Assembly: GCF_001280015.1 (NCBI RefSeq)
Contig: NZ_LGDV01000118.1
Location: 286,733-350,732 of the forward strand
Direction: 5' to 3'
Length of the DNA stretch: 64,000 nt
Source of the DNA: Streptomyces sp. MMG1121
Lineage (GTDB): Bacteria; Actinomycetota; Actinomycetes; Streptomycetales; Streptomycetaceae
Shown here: one piece after another, positions 26,786-35,256 of the stretch
How positions within the stretch are numbered: the first letter of the stretch is position 1
Layout: each line of letters opens with the position of its first letter
Position numbers and translations under genes: made by a program
The notes under the pieces: model-generated
What the model was told of the DNA's origin: nothing
The model's input: the letters and a program-made list of their open reading frames with translations, nothing else
Databases searched by the model: none

Positions 26786-27379
26786 TCAGCCCAGCAGGTC
26801 GTCCACCTGCGCCTCGCCCACCCGGTACCGGCGCGCGATCTCCCCGCTGCACTCGTCGGTCGTGTGCTGGAGCCGCTGGCGGCGCCGCGAGACCTCCTGC
26901 TCGTAGCCGACCAACCGCCCCATGGCGCTGTTCAGCTCAAGATCCGTACGGGCCTCCAGATCGCTCAGCTCGACCTCGCCCAGCATCTCGGTGGCCAGCT
27001 GCCGGTACTCCTCGTTGTGCGGGGTACCGAGCGTGACGTGGCGGGCCGACGAGCGGTGCCGGGCCGGGGCGTCCTGGAGGATCTCCGGGAGCCGGTCGAC
27101 CACGGAACCGTCCGCGGGTGCCGGCACGGAGGTCCGGCCGCGCCGGGTCAGCTCCGCGCGCAGGATGTCGATCCGGCCCTGGAGCAGCCGCCGCACATAG
27201 CTGAGGTCCGCCTCGTCGCGCTGGGCGTCCCGGCGCAGCGTGCGCAGCTCGGGCAGGCTCAGCCGGGCGAGATCGTGCTCGGGAGGCTGCGTGGGCAGGG
27301 CCGGGCCGTCGGCGCGTTGCGTGGGCGGCCGGTACGTCCCCTGCGCCCCCAGCCGCCCACTGGTACTCGGTGTGCTCAT
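26786..27379 (-). CDS. rsiG: RsiG, c-di-GMP-dependent anti-sigma factor for WhiG
   Basis: A 197-residue, mostly helical protein. It carries two exact copies of the c-di-GMP-binding motif E(X3)S(X2)R(X3)Q(X3)D described for RsiG: E56-S60-R63-Q67-D71 and E160-S164-R167-Q171-D175, one on each strand of the predicted antiparallel coiled coil. RsiG loaded with c-di-GMP sequesters the sporulation sigma factor WhiG, delaying differentiation. It lies beside devE/devA/devB, grouping sporulation controls in one segment. The start [11 protein letters not shown] was chosen; upstream sequence has no homology and shows no strong RBS. Confidence 0.9.
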   Translation of the reverse strand: MSTPSTSGRLGAQGTYRPPTQRADGPALPTQPPEHDLARLSLPELRTLRRDAQRDEADLSYVRRLLQGRIDILRAELTRRGRTSVPAPADGSVVDRLPEILQDAPARHRSSARHVTLGTPHNEEYRQLATEMLGEVELSDLEARTDLELNSAMGRLVGYEQEVSRRRQRLQHTTDECSGEIARRYRVGEAQVDDLLG

Positions 27380-27537
27380 GTGTCCCAACCGTCCCCTCGA
27401 CCGGCGTGTGGAAGCATCGTGCCACCCCAACCGACCGCTATGTGACCGAGTGCCCCCGAACGGCCCTAGATGGGGGGTAAGGGATCAATAATGGACCCCC
27501 TGTGAGCGCGCGCCGGGCACCCGGCATGATGGTCCGC

Positions 27538-27963
27538 ATGCGAGCGGTGGTACAGCGGGTGGACGGCGCGAGCGTCGTCGTGGACGGCGAGACGGTGGGC
27601 GCGATCGAGGGCGAGGGGCTGTGCGTCCTCGTCGGGGTGACCCACGAGGACACCAAGGAGAAGGCGGCCCAGCTCGCCCGCAAGCTGTGGTCGGTCCGCA
27701 TGCTCCAGGACGAGCGGTCGTGCAGCGACATCGACGCCCCGCTCCTGGTCATCAGCCAGTTCACCCTCTACGGGGACGCCCGCAAGGGCCGCCGCCCCAC
27801 CTGGAACGCGGCGGCCCCGGGAGAGGTGGCGGAGCCGCTGGTGGACGAGGTGGTGGCCCAGCTGCGCTCACTCGGGGCAACGGTGGCGACGGGCCGGTTC
27901 GGCGCGCAGATGCGGGTGTCCCTGACGAACGACGGCCCGTTCACGGTGCTGCTGGAGATGTAG
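27538..27963 (+). CDS. dtd: D-aminoacyl-tRNA deacylase
   Basis: A 141-residue DTD family enzyme that hydrolyses D-aminoacyl-tRNA and glycyl-tRNA(Ala) mischarges in the cytosol. Signatures: [18 protein letters not shown] at the N-terminus, [11 protein letters not shown] (SQxTL motif) and [13 protein letters not shown] (GP cis-Pro motif) at the C-terminus. The length matches the family. ATG at 27538 follows CATGAT by seven bases, suggesting a leaderless transcript; the in-frame extension to 27502 is unlikely. Confidence 0.93.
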   Translation: MRAVVQRVDGASVVVDGETVGAIEGEGLCVLVGVTHEDTKEKAAQLARKLWSVRMLQDERSCSDIDAPLLVISQFTLYGDARKGRRPTWNAAAPGEVAEPLVDEVVAQLRSLGATVATGRFGAQMRVSLTNDGPFTVLLEM

Positions 27964-27992
27964 GCGTACGGCACCGCGGCTGCCCAGCGGCG

Positions 27993-28958
27993 CTACGGCT
28001 CGACCACGACCTCCTGCGCAGCCGCCGTCTCTCCGGCCAGGAGCCGCGCGTCCACCGGCACGTTCCGCTTCACCAGCGCCAGAGCGATCGGCCCCAGCTC
28101 ATGGTGGCGTACGGACGTGGTGATGAAACCGATCTTGCGCCCGTCGGGCCCCTCGTCCGCGACGCGGATCTCCGTGCCCGCCACCGGCAGGTGCACGTCG
28201 CTGCCGTCCAGGTGCAGAAAGACCAGCCGGCGCGGCGGCTTGCCCAGGTTCTGGACGCGGGCGACCGTCTCCTGCCCCCGGTAACAGCCCTTCTGCAGAT
28301 GCACCGCCGTACCGATCCAGCCCAGCTCGTGCGGAATGGTCCGGTGGTCGGTCTCGAAACCGAGCCGGGGCCGGTGGTGCTCGACGCGCAGCGCCTCGTG
28401 GGCGAGGAGGCCGACGGCGGGCCCGTGCGTGGCCGCGAAGGACTCCAGGTCCTCGCGCGGCAGGAACAGATCACGGCCGTACGCCGTCTCGCGTACGACG
28501 ACGCCCTCCGGGACCTCGCCGATGGACCCGGCGGGCAGGTGGACGACCGCGAAGTCGGCGGTCCGGTCGGCGACCTCGACCCGGTAGAAGAACTTCATCG
28601 ACTCCAGGTAGGCGAGCAGCGCGTCCTGCGTGCCCGGCTCGATGTGCGCCCACACCGTCGTACCGTCGTCCACCAGGTACAGCGCGTGCTCGATGTGCCC
28701 GTGCGCGGACAGGATCAGCGCCTCGGTCGCCTCGCCGACGGGCAGCTCGCTGACGTGCTGGGTGAGGAGCAGATGCAGCCAGCTCAGCCGGTCGTCACCG
28801 GTGACCGCGATGACCCCGCGATGGGAGAGGTCGACGAATCCGGTGCCGTCGGCGAGGGCGCGCTGCTCGCGGAACAGGTCGCCGTAGTGGGCGGCGACGC
28901 CTTCGTCCACCCCCTCGGCGGGAACGGCGCCGGGCAGGGACAGCAGGGGGCTCTTCAT
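27993..28958 (-). CDS. ygfZ: Folate-binding protein YgfZ/GcvT-like
   Basis: A 321-residue GcvT-fold protein. The YgfZ hallmark KGCYRGQETVARVQNLGKPPRRLV is present near residue 225; its cysteine is needed for Fe-S cluster repair in E. coli. N-terminal features include DLSHRGVIAVTGDDRLSWLHLLLTQHV. The predicted role is folate-dependent maintenance of Fe-S enzymes. TAGGCT lies six bases before the ATG and overlaps the stop region of nur, so it likely has its own leaderless promoter despite following nur by 9 bp. Confidence 0.9.
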   Translation of the reverse strand: MKSPLLSLPGAVPAEGVDEGVAAHYGDLFREQRALADGTGFVDLSHRGVIAVTGDDRLSWLHLLLTQHVSELPVGEATEALILSAHGHIEHALYLVDDGTTVWAHIEPGTQDALLAYLESMKFFYRVEVADRTADFAVVHLPAGSIGEVPEGVVVRETAYGRDLFLPREDLESFAATHGPAVGLLAHEALRVEHHRPRLGFETDHRTIPHELGWIGTAVHLQKGCYRGQETVARVQNLGKPPRRLVFLHLDGSDVHLPVAGTEIRVADEGPDGRKIGFITTSVRHHELGPIALALVKRNVPVDARLLAGETAAAQEVVVEP

Positions 28959-28967
28959 ACCGCCAGC

Positions 28968-29405
28968 CTACGACGTGGTAGTTGAAGTCTTCAGTGAGCA
29001 GTCCTTGCACCGGCCGAAGATCGCGAAGTGCTTCATGTCGGTGTCGAAGCCGAACTGCCCGCGCAGCTTCGCCGTGAACTCGGCGGCGACCGCCACATCG
29101 GCCTCGATCACGTTCTCGCAGTCCCGGCACACCAGGTGCAGATGGTGGTGGCGGTCGGCGAGGTGGTACGTGGGCGCACCGTGCCCGAGGTGGGCGTGGC
29201 TGACCAGGCCCAGCTCCTCCAGCAGCTCCAGGGTCCGGTAGACCGTGGAAATGTTGACCCCCGACGCCGTCTTCCTCACTTCCACGAGGATGTCGTCGGG
29301 GGTCGCGTGTTCCAGGGTGTCCACGGCTTCGAGCACAAGCTGCCGTTGCGGCGTCAGCCGGTAGCCGCGCTGCCTGAGGTCACTCTTCCAGTCGGTGCTC
29401 ACCAC
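28968..29405 (-). CDS. nur: Nickel-responsive Fur-family regulator Nur
   Basis: A 145-residue Fur-family repressor. All metal ligands of the S. coelicolor Nur structure are conserved at identical positions: the Ni site His70, His72, His126 and the M-site His33, His86, His88, His90. The sequence is nearly identical to SCO4180 as I recall it. Nur with Ni2+ represses nickel uptake and sodF and indirectly affects sodN. Winged helix: LRQRGYRLTPQRQLVLEAV and GVNISTVYRTLELLEELGLV. Start GTG-GTG follows TAGACT by six bases (leaderless pattern). No zinc CxxC pair is needed; C93/C96 are present. Confidence 0.93.
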   Translation of the reverse strand: MVSTDWKSDLRQRGYRLTPQRQLVLEAVDTLEHATPDDILVEVRKTASGVNISTVYRTLELLEELGLVSHAHLGHGAPTYHLADRHHHLHLVCRDCENVIEADVAVAAEFTAKLRGQFGFDTDMKHFAIFGRCKDCSLKTSTTTS

Positions 29406-29432
29406 ACCGAAAGTCTAGGGCGACCGGACCCC

Positions 29433-30287
29433 TTACTGCATCGCCCGGCCCACCCAGTCGCCGGTGAGGGCCTGAACGGCGGACCCGTCGAGGTCGGAGA
29501 GCTTGGCGCCGACGAAGTCCCGGGCCCACTCGGAGGTCTGCACGCGGAACGGCGGCCGGTCGGCGGTCAGCGCCTCGATGATCGGCGCGGCGGCCTCGGC
29601 CGGGCTCTGCGCGCCGCCGAAGGAGGTCTGCGTCCGCTCGATGTAGGACTGCAGCGCGGGCGCGTACGGCCCCGCCGCCTCCAGCATCGCCGGGACGTCC
29701 AGGCGGACGTTGGCCACGAACTCGCTCGCGACCGCGCCCGGCTCGACCACGGTGACGTCCACACCGACGGTGGCGGCGGCCGGGGCGAGGGACTCCATGA
29801 AGCCCTCGACAGCGAACTTGGCGGCGCAGTACGCCTCGTTGAAGGGCTGGCCGATCACCCCGCCGACGCTGGTGACCGTGATCAGGCGGCCCCGACCGGC
29901 GCGCAGGTGCGGCAGCGCGGCCCGGCTGACCAGCACGACCCCGAAGAAGTTGACCTCCATCACGGCCCGGACGTCGTCCACGGTGCCCTGCTCGATCGTG
30001 CCGACGTGCCCGGCGCCGGCGTTGTTGACGACCGCGTCCAGCCGCCCGTGCTCGGCGATCACCTCGTCGAGACAGGCACCGACCGACTCGGGGTCCACGA
30101 CGTCCAGGCGCTTGATCTGCACCCGCTCCGCCACCCCGGCGTCGGCGGCGGCCTCGCGCAGCGGCTCGGCCTTGCCCGGGTCCCGCATGGTGGCCACGAC
30201 GTGCCACCCCGCACGGGCGGCGGCCACGGCGGCGGCCAGCCCGATACCGGAGGAGGTCCCGGTGATGACGACGGTCTTGTAGCTCAT
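29433..30287 (-). CDS. Short-chain dehydrogenase/reductase
   Basis: A 284-residue classical SDR. TGTSSGIG is the cofactor glycine motif (about residue 10), NNAG at about residue 88, with catalytic Ser in ITVTSVGG and YCAAK for Tyr/Lys (about 150-160). Extra C-terminal residues resemble the oxidoreductase group DltE-like/17-beta. The substrate is unknown; an R in MRDPGK after the beta-2 strand suggests NADP(H). It is divergent from a MarR gene across two palindromes (30321-30366), so it is very probably the regulator's target. Confidence 0.87.
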   Translation of the reverse strand: MSYKTVVITGTSSGIGLAAAVAAARAGWHVVATMRDPGKAEPLREAAADAGVAERVQIKRLDVVDPESVGACLDEVIAEHGRLDAVVNNAGAGHVGTIEQGTVDDVRAVMEVNFFGVVLVSRAALPHLRAGRGRLITVTSVGGVIGQPFNEAYCAAKFAVEGFMESLAPAAATVGVDVTVVEPGAVASEFVANVRLDVPAMLEAAGPYAPALQSYIERTQTSFGGAQSPAEAAAPIIEALTADRPPFRVQTSEWARDFVGAKLSDLDGSAVQALTGDWVGRAMQ

Positions 30288-30320
30288 GGCGGAGCCCGCT
30301 TCCCTGTTCCGTGTGGCAAC

Positions 30321-30366
30321 TTGTGTGCGTGTACACACACCATACATTGCGTGCGTGCGCACACAA
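30321..30366. promoter_or_regulatory. Two adjacent palindromes in the SDR/MarR divergent promoter
   Basis: GTGTACAC (30329-30336) and GTGCGCAC (30355-30362) are centred 26 bp apart, each inside a similar GTGCGTGnnCACACA context. The outer TTGTGTGCG (30321-30329) pairs with CGCACACAA (30358-30366). Two MarR dimer sites flanking both start regions are the natural reading. TATGGT inside the repeat region may be the SDR -10. Confidence 0.6.
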
Positions 30367-30392
30367 CCAGCCGCGCCGACTAAGCTGCCCCC

Positions 30393-30851
30393 ATGGACCG
30401 CGCCGACCTCACCCTGGGCGAACTCGCCGCCCGCGACCACGCCTTCTACGGCCTAGTCTGGGCCGGCACCACCCTCACCGCCCGGGTCGACCAGGCCCTG
30501 GTCCACGCCCACGACCTGCCGCTGTCGTGGTTCGAGGTGATGCTGTGGCTGCACGGGCAGAGCGCACCGGTCGCCGCCTCGGATCTCGGCGCGAAGACCC
30601 TGCTCAGCCGCAGTCAGGTCTCCCGCGTGATCAACTCGCTCCAGACCCGGGGCCTGGTGACCCGCGCGGCCTCCCCCACCGACGCCCGCTCGGTCCGCAT
30701 CACCCTCACGGACGCCGGCCGCCGGGCCTTCGCCGAGGCGGACGCGACCCGCAGGGCAGCCCTCGCCGAGGTCTTCGACGACCGCCTCGACGAGCGGGAC
30801 GTCGAAGACCTGGAGCGGATCTGGCAGAAGCTGAAGCACAAGCCCGCATAA
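30393..30851 (+). CDS. MarR family transcriptional regulator
   Basis: A 152-residue regulator with the MarR winged helix: SDLGAKTLLSRSQVSRVINSLQTRGLVTRAASPTDARSVRITLTDAGRRAF, including the DxRS wing. TAAGCT lies six bases before the ATG (leaderless pattern). It probably represses itself and the divergent SDR. No redox-active cysteine is visible, so a small-molecule ligand is more likely than oxidation sensing. Confidence 0.88.
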   Translation: MDRADLTLGELAARDHAFYGLVWAGTTLTARVDQALVHAHDLPLSWFEVMLWLHGQSAPVAASDLGAKTLLSRSQVSRVINSLQTRGLVTRAASPTDARSVRITLTDAGRRAFAEADATRRAALAEVFDDRLDERDVEDLERIWQKLKHKPA

Positions 30852-30857
30852 GAAGCG

Positions 30858-30880
30858 AAGGCCCGCATGAAGCGGGCCTT
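30858..30880. terminator. Bidirectional hairpin terminator
   Basis: AAGGCCCGC-atgaa-GCGGGCCTT, a perfect 9-bp stem seven bases after the MarR stop. The convergent nitrobindin-like gene ends at 30906. Confidence 0.8.
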
Positions 30881-30905
30881 GTGCTGTCCGTGTACTGCGG
30901 GGGTC

Positions 30906-31481
30906 CTACTTGAAGAAGGCGATGCCGTCGTCCGGCATGTCGTCCGGCAGGGCCTTGGCCCAGCGCTCGACGTCCTCCGGGGTGACGACCTTCTTGAGGT
31001 GGGCCGACATGTAGGGGCGCAGCTCGACGTCGGGCGTCTGCTTCTCGCCGACCCACATCAGATCACTCTTGACGTAGCCGTAGAGCCGCTTGCCACCGGT
31101 GTACGGCTGGGCGCCGGCGATCCGCGCGACGGCGTCGGTGACGATGTCGATCTGCGGCTTCTTGTCGGCCATCTCGCCGTACCAGATCTCGATGACACCG
31201 TCGTCGCGGGTCATCGTCACCTCGACCTTGCGGTCGCCGTCGATCCGCCAGTAGCCGGACTCCGACTCCAGCGGGCGGACCTTGTTGCCGTCGTTGTCCA
31301 GCACCCAGGTGTGGGAGCGGTACTCCAGGAAGTCCCGGCCGTCGTGGCTGAAGCTGACCTCCTGCCCGAAGTTGCACTTCTCCGAGCCGGGGAAGTCGTG
31401 CACGCCCGCGCCGGCCCAGTTGCCGAGCAGGAAGGCGAGCGGGACGAGGTCCTTGTGCAGGTCGGACGGGATCTCGATCAT
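30906..31481 (-). CDS. Nitrobindin-like heme-binding protein (FABP family, DUF1794)
   Basis: A 191-residue lipocalin-like beta-barrel. Motif LLGNWAGAGVHDFPG (GxWxGxG of nitrobindins) is near residue 20, with further strands EYRSHTWVLDN, SGYWRIDGDRKVEVTMTRDDGVIEIWYGE and the proximal-histidine region near the C-terminus. Bacterial nitrobindins bind ferric heme and isomerise peroxynitrite; that activity is inferred from the family. AGGAAAG lies about ten bases before the ATG. A 32-residue membrane peptide gene follows within 1 kb upstream. Confidence 0.85.
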   Translation of the reverse strand: MIEIPSDLHKDLVPLAFLLGNWAGAGVHDFPGSEKCNFGQEVSFSHDGRDFLEYRSHTWVLDNDGNKVRPLESESGYWRIDGDRKVEVTMTRDDGVIEIWYGEMADKKPQIDIVTDAVARIAGAQPYTGGKRLYGYVKSDLMWVGEKQTPDVELRPYMSAHLKKVVTPEDVERWAKALPDDMPDDGIAFFK

Positions 31482-31506
31482 GAGCAGAAGCTTTCCTAGG
31501 TATGGA

Positions 31507-31605
31507 TCAGCGCTGGCCCTGGTACAGCTTCTTCACTGCCAGAGCGGCGAAGGCGAGCACGCCGACGCAGACCAGGACCAGCAGGGTTTCGAAGAAGATC
31601 TCCAC
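31507..31605 (-). CDS. Small single-pass membrane peptide, 32 residues
   Basis: Reads MEIFFETLLVLVCVGVLAF, then AALAVKKLYQGQR. One hydrophobic helix (residues 4-22) is followed by a basic tail, so the orientation is probably N-out. It has an ideal ribosome site (AAGGAG, five bases, GTG). Codons have G/C third positions throughout, supporting real translation. It ends 25 bp upstream of the nitrobindin-like gene in the same direction, so the two may be cotranscribed. The function is unknown. Confidence 0.65.
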   Translation of the reverse strand: MEIFFETLLVLVCVGVLAFAALAVKKLYQGQR

Positions 31606-32021
31606 GGGTGCTCCTTGAGCGAGGGTGGGCATACGACAGAGCCGGGGCCCAGCTTACGCGGCCGGGGCCCGGCCCTCTTGGCGAGGGCTCGGTCGAGCAG
31701 TTCCGTCTGGGGACCACCGTCCGCCGGAACGGGATCTCCGGCGCGGCGCCCTTGCGGGACCGCACGACGAGCGCGATGACGTCACCGGCGGCGAGGCAGG
31801 CCTGCCGGACCTGCTGCCGCCGTCCTGGATGACGGCGGCGGGGCACGAGTCGTCCGACGCGTTCGAGCCTGAGGCCGTGGTCGACGAGATCACCCCGGAG
31901 GGTGTCCCGTTCGCCCTTGTGCGCGTACTCCGCGAGGAGCACCTCCGGCTTCACCCACCCCGGGTCACCGGCGAACGCCGGGCCGACCTTGGCATGGCCA
32001 TGAAGTCGTGCGGAGTCTGAT
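31606..32021. other. Gene-poor stretch with a possible degraded ORF
   Basis: 416 bp between the small peptide and the DUF397 gene. On the minus strand a frame from 31954 starts KPEVLLAEYAHKGERDTLRGDLVDHGLRLE with genome-like codon use, but becomes Arg/Pro-rich nonsense after about 70 residues. A plus-strand frame (VVDEITPEGVPFALVRVL) looks equally plausible over the same DNA. I cannot assign either and read it as a decayed gene. Confidence 0.3.
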
Positions 32022-32378
32022 TCAGAATGCAGCGCGCTTGACGTCGTCGACGAACGCCGCCCAGGCGCCCGCGCCGATCAGCAGGGGGGTGCGGGTGGTG
32101 TCCTTGCTGTCCCGGACGGGGACGAGGGGGAGGTTGTCGGCGACCTCCAGGCACTCGCCGCCGCCCTGGTTGCTGTAGCTGCTCTTGCGCCAGTCGGCGG
32201 TGCGGAGGAGGTCGTCGGAGACCTCGACGCACTGACCGCCGTCCTGGTTGCTGTAGCTGCTCTTGCGCCAGCCCGCAGTGCGGAGGAGGTCGTCCGAGAC
32301 CTCGACGCAATTACCGCCGTCCTGGTTGCTGTAGCTGCTCTTGCGCCACGTGATGGTGCTCAGATCGACGGCTCGCAT
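32022..32378 (-). CDS. DUF397 protein with three tandem repeat units
   Basis: A 118-residue protein. The DUF397 unit WRKSSYSNQDGGNCVEVSD occurs three times: units 1 and 2 are 26 residues each and differ at few positions (DDLLRTAG/DDLLRTAD linkers), while unit 3 (WRKSSYSNQGGGECLEVAD) continues into the usual C-terminal PVRDSKD... WAAFVDDVKR. Most DUF397 proteins have one unit of about 60-80 residues. DUF397 proteins pair with DUF5753 XRE regulators and can act as small antagonists (toxin-like or BldB-related systems). Its ATG overlaps the XRE stop (TGATG), so it is translationally coupled. Confidence 0.88.
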   Translation of the reverse strand: MRAVDLSTITWRKSSYSNQDGGNCVEVSDDLLRTAGWRKSSYSNQDGGQCVEVSDDLLRTADWRKSSYSNQGGGECLEVADNLPLVPVRDSKDTTRTPLLIGAGAWAAFVDDVKRAAF

Positions 32379-33199
32379 CACGCTTCCTCCAGCATCCGCT
32401 CGATGAACTCCCGCGATTCGTCCGGCGTCAGGGCCAAATCGCGTACTCGATCGTATCGGAGCTGGAGCTGCTGAACAGCTGTACTTTCCTGGACCAGCTC
32501 GCCCGAGTAACCCGTTTCCACCCAGGCGACGACTCCTCTGGCACCCTGCAGGAACATGACGTCGGTGTCGGTCAGCCCGTGCAGGCCCTTCGCGCCGGGC
32601 AGCACGTGAACGGTGACATTGGCGCGTCCCCCCATCGCCAGAAGATGGCGCAATTGCACCTGCCACGCCTCCGGATCGCGGAGCGGAGTGCGCAGAACAG
32701 CCTCGGAGAGAATCGCGCGGAACTGCGGCCCGCCTTCCGCGAGCAGCAATTCCCGGCGCCCCATACGGGCAGCCACCTGCTCCTCCAACTCCGCACCCGT
32801 CAGCCCGCCCTGCTGGAGCAACTCAGCGGCGTACTCAGGCGTTTGCAACAGGCCAGGCGCGATGCCGGGCGAGTACTGCCACATACTCACCGCCTCGGCC
32901 TCCAGCCGCATGTACTGCCGGTACCGCTCCTTGAACTGCGTCGGGTCGGCCACGGCCAACTCCCACAGCGTGAGCAGCAGCTCGCCCGATCCGTAGTACT
33001 GGTCCAGCGCCTCCACCACCTCCGGCCCGCCCAGCGTCTGGACCTTCTCCATCTTCCCGAACAGGGACGCGTCCCAGCCCACCGCGTCGGCCAGCGCCCG
33101 CAGGGTCACCCCCCGCTTCGCCCGCAGTATCCGCAGCTCCTCGGCGAAGCGTGCCCTCGGCTCCTGACTACGACCCGTGATCGCCCTTCGCTGCGGCAC
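32378..33199 (-). CDS. XRE regulator with DUF5753 domain
   Basis: A 273-residue protein. Helix-turn-helix at about 15-70 (FAEELRILRAKRGVTLRALADAVGWDASLFGKMEKVQTLGG). DUF5753 covers 90-270 (YSPGIAPGLLQTPEYAAELLQQGGLTGAELEEQVAARMGRRELL, VTVHVLPGAKGLHG). It pairs with the downstream DUF397 gene, one of the standard multi-copy Streptomyces regulator pairs (Scr1/Scr2-like). GTG at 33199 was chosen because GGGGAGGG lies just upstream and the domain begins soon after. The long open frame upstream crosses the divergent promoter and is rejected. Confidence 0.85.
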   Translation of the reverse strand: MPQRRAITGRSQEPRARFAEELRILRAKRGVTLRALADAVGWDASLFGKMEKVQTLGGPEVVEALDQYYGSGELLLTLWELAVADPTQFKERYRQYMRLEAEAVSMWQYSPGIAPGLLQTPEYAAELLQQGGLTGAELEEQVAARMGRRELLLAEGGPQFRAILSEAVLRTPLRDPEAWQVQLRHLLAMGGRANVTVHVLPGAKGLHGLTDTDVMFLQGARGVVAWVETGYSGELVQESTAVQQLQLRYDRVRDLALTPDESREFIERMLEEA

Positions 33200-33371
33200 C
33201 GCGCCCTCCCCGGCTGCGGAATTTGTGGAATTTGGAGCGCCCGCCGTCGCACTAGCGGCAATTCCGCTCGTATCCGCCTCCGTCCTGGGCCATCCTCGTA
33301 CCAGCCCAGGAGCACGCAGAGTAGTGCAACTGTCGCATTTCGTATAGATGTTGAGAAAGGGATCAAATCCT

Positions 33372-33566
33372 ATGGGAACGGATCTGGCCAAACCGCTGGA
33401 GGACTGGGAGGACCTCAGCCGGCCGCCCCGGCCGGTGCCGGGCTGCCCGGCGTGCGTGAGGCTCGGGGAGCGGCGGGAGGCGGCGCGGGCCGCGTACGAC
33501 CGGAGCGCGGAGACCGATGCCAACGTGTTGCTGCGGCAGCACCAGCGACAGGAGCACCGCGCATGA
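33372..33566 (+). CDS. Small hypothetical protein with CxxC
   Basis: 64 residues: LEDWEDLSRPPRPVPGC then PACVRLGERREAARAAYDRS, ending RQEHRA. The CPAC pair could bind metal. GAAAGGGA lies about nine bases before the ATG, and TATAGAT (33348 region) provides a likely -10 for the cassette. It overlaps the next gene by ATGA. Short proteins of this kind often flank XRE/DUF397 pairs in Streptomyces; the function is unknown. Confidence 0.65.
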   Translation: MGTDLAKPLEDWEDLSRPPRPVPGCPACVRLGERREAARAAYDRSAETDANVLLRQHQRQEHRA

Positions 33567-33808
33567 CCGGGCTGCCCTACGAGGAGTGCAGGCGGTCATG
33601 GGAGGAGGGGCGGGCGTTACCCGGGGACGGGCCCGCCGTCACGCCCGCTTACGCCCTGCCGCCCTTCCATCCCGGCCATCCGCCCCGGTCCCGGCACCGA
33701 CGCGGGCGGCGGGCGGTCGACGGGGCCCTCGTCAGCGGCGTACTCGGCGTTCTCTGTGTCGCCACGCTGATCGTCACCGTCGTCGTCGCGGCTACGCTTC
33801 CGGTATGA
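33563..33808 (+). CDS. Small single-pass membrane protein
   Basis: 81 residues. The N-terminus is soluble (TGLPYEECRRSWEEGRALPG), then Pro-rich, then a basic stretch (RSRHRRGRRAVDG) and one C-terminal hydrophobic helix (ALVSGVLGVLCVATLIVTVVVAATLPV). Its ATG overlaps the previous stop (ATGA) and its stop overlaps the start of the DsrE-like gene (ATGA), giving a tightly coupled three-gene chain. CAGGAG lies ten bases upstream. The function is unknown. Confidence 0.6.
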   Translation: MTGLPYEECRRSWEEGRALPGDGPAVTPAYALPPFHPGHPPRSRHRRGRRAVDGALVSGVLGVLCVATLIVTVVVAATLPV

Positions 33809-34167
33809 CCAAGAAGCTCGTGATCAAGGTGACGGCCGGGGCGGACGCCCCCGAGCGCTGCTCGCAGGCGTTCACCGTGGCGGCGGTGGCGGTGGCCAGC
33901 GGCGTCGGCGTGTCGCTGTGGCTGACCGGCGAGTCGTCCTGGTTCGCGCTGCCGGGGCGGGCGGCGGAGTTCGAGCTGCCGCACGCCGCCCCGCTGCCGG
34001 ATCTGATCGAGTCCATCCTCGCGGCGGGCCGCATCACGCTGTGCACGCAGTGTGCCGCCCGCCGGGAGATCACCGAGAAGGACGTCATCGAGGGCGTACG
34101 GATCGCGGGCGCACAGGTCTTCGTGCAGGAGGCGGTCGCCGACGACACGCAGGCGCTCGTGTACTAG
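33805..34167 (+). CDS. DsrE family protein
   Basis: A 120-residue DsrE/DsrF-like fold: KKLVIKVTAGADAPERCSQAFTVAAVAVASGVGVSLWLTGE, then LPHAAPLPDLIESILAAGRITLCTQCAARREI, where CTQC is the position of the sulfur-carrying cysteine in the family. A sulfur-relay or multimeric regulatory role is possible. It overlaps the upstream gene by 4 bp, and TACGCT lies six bases before its ATG, so it may also be made from its own leaderless transcript. Confidence 0.8.
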   Translation: MTKKLVIKVTAGADAPERCSQAFTVAAVAVASGVGVSLWLTGESSWFALPGRAAEFELPHAAPLPDLIESILAAGRITLCTQCAARREITEKDVIEGVRIAGAQVFVQEAVADDTQALVY

Positions 34168-34182
34168 TCCAACGGCCGGCGC

Positions 34183-35256
<1,074 letters not shown>

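Noticed and set aside
32022..33199. Classical toxin-antitoxin system
   Set aside because: XRE-DUF5753/DUF397 pairs have been called toxin-antitoxin-like, but nothing in the sequence shows a toxin activity; kept as a regulatory pair.
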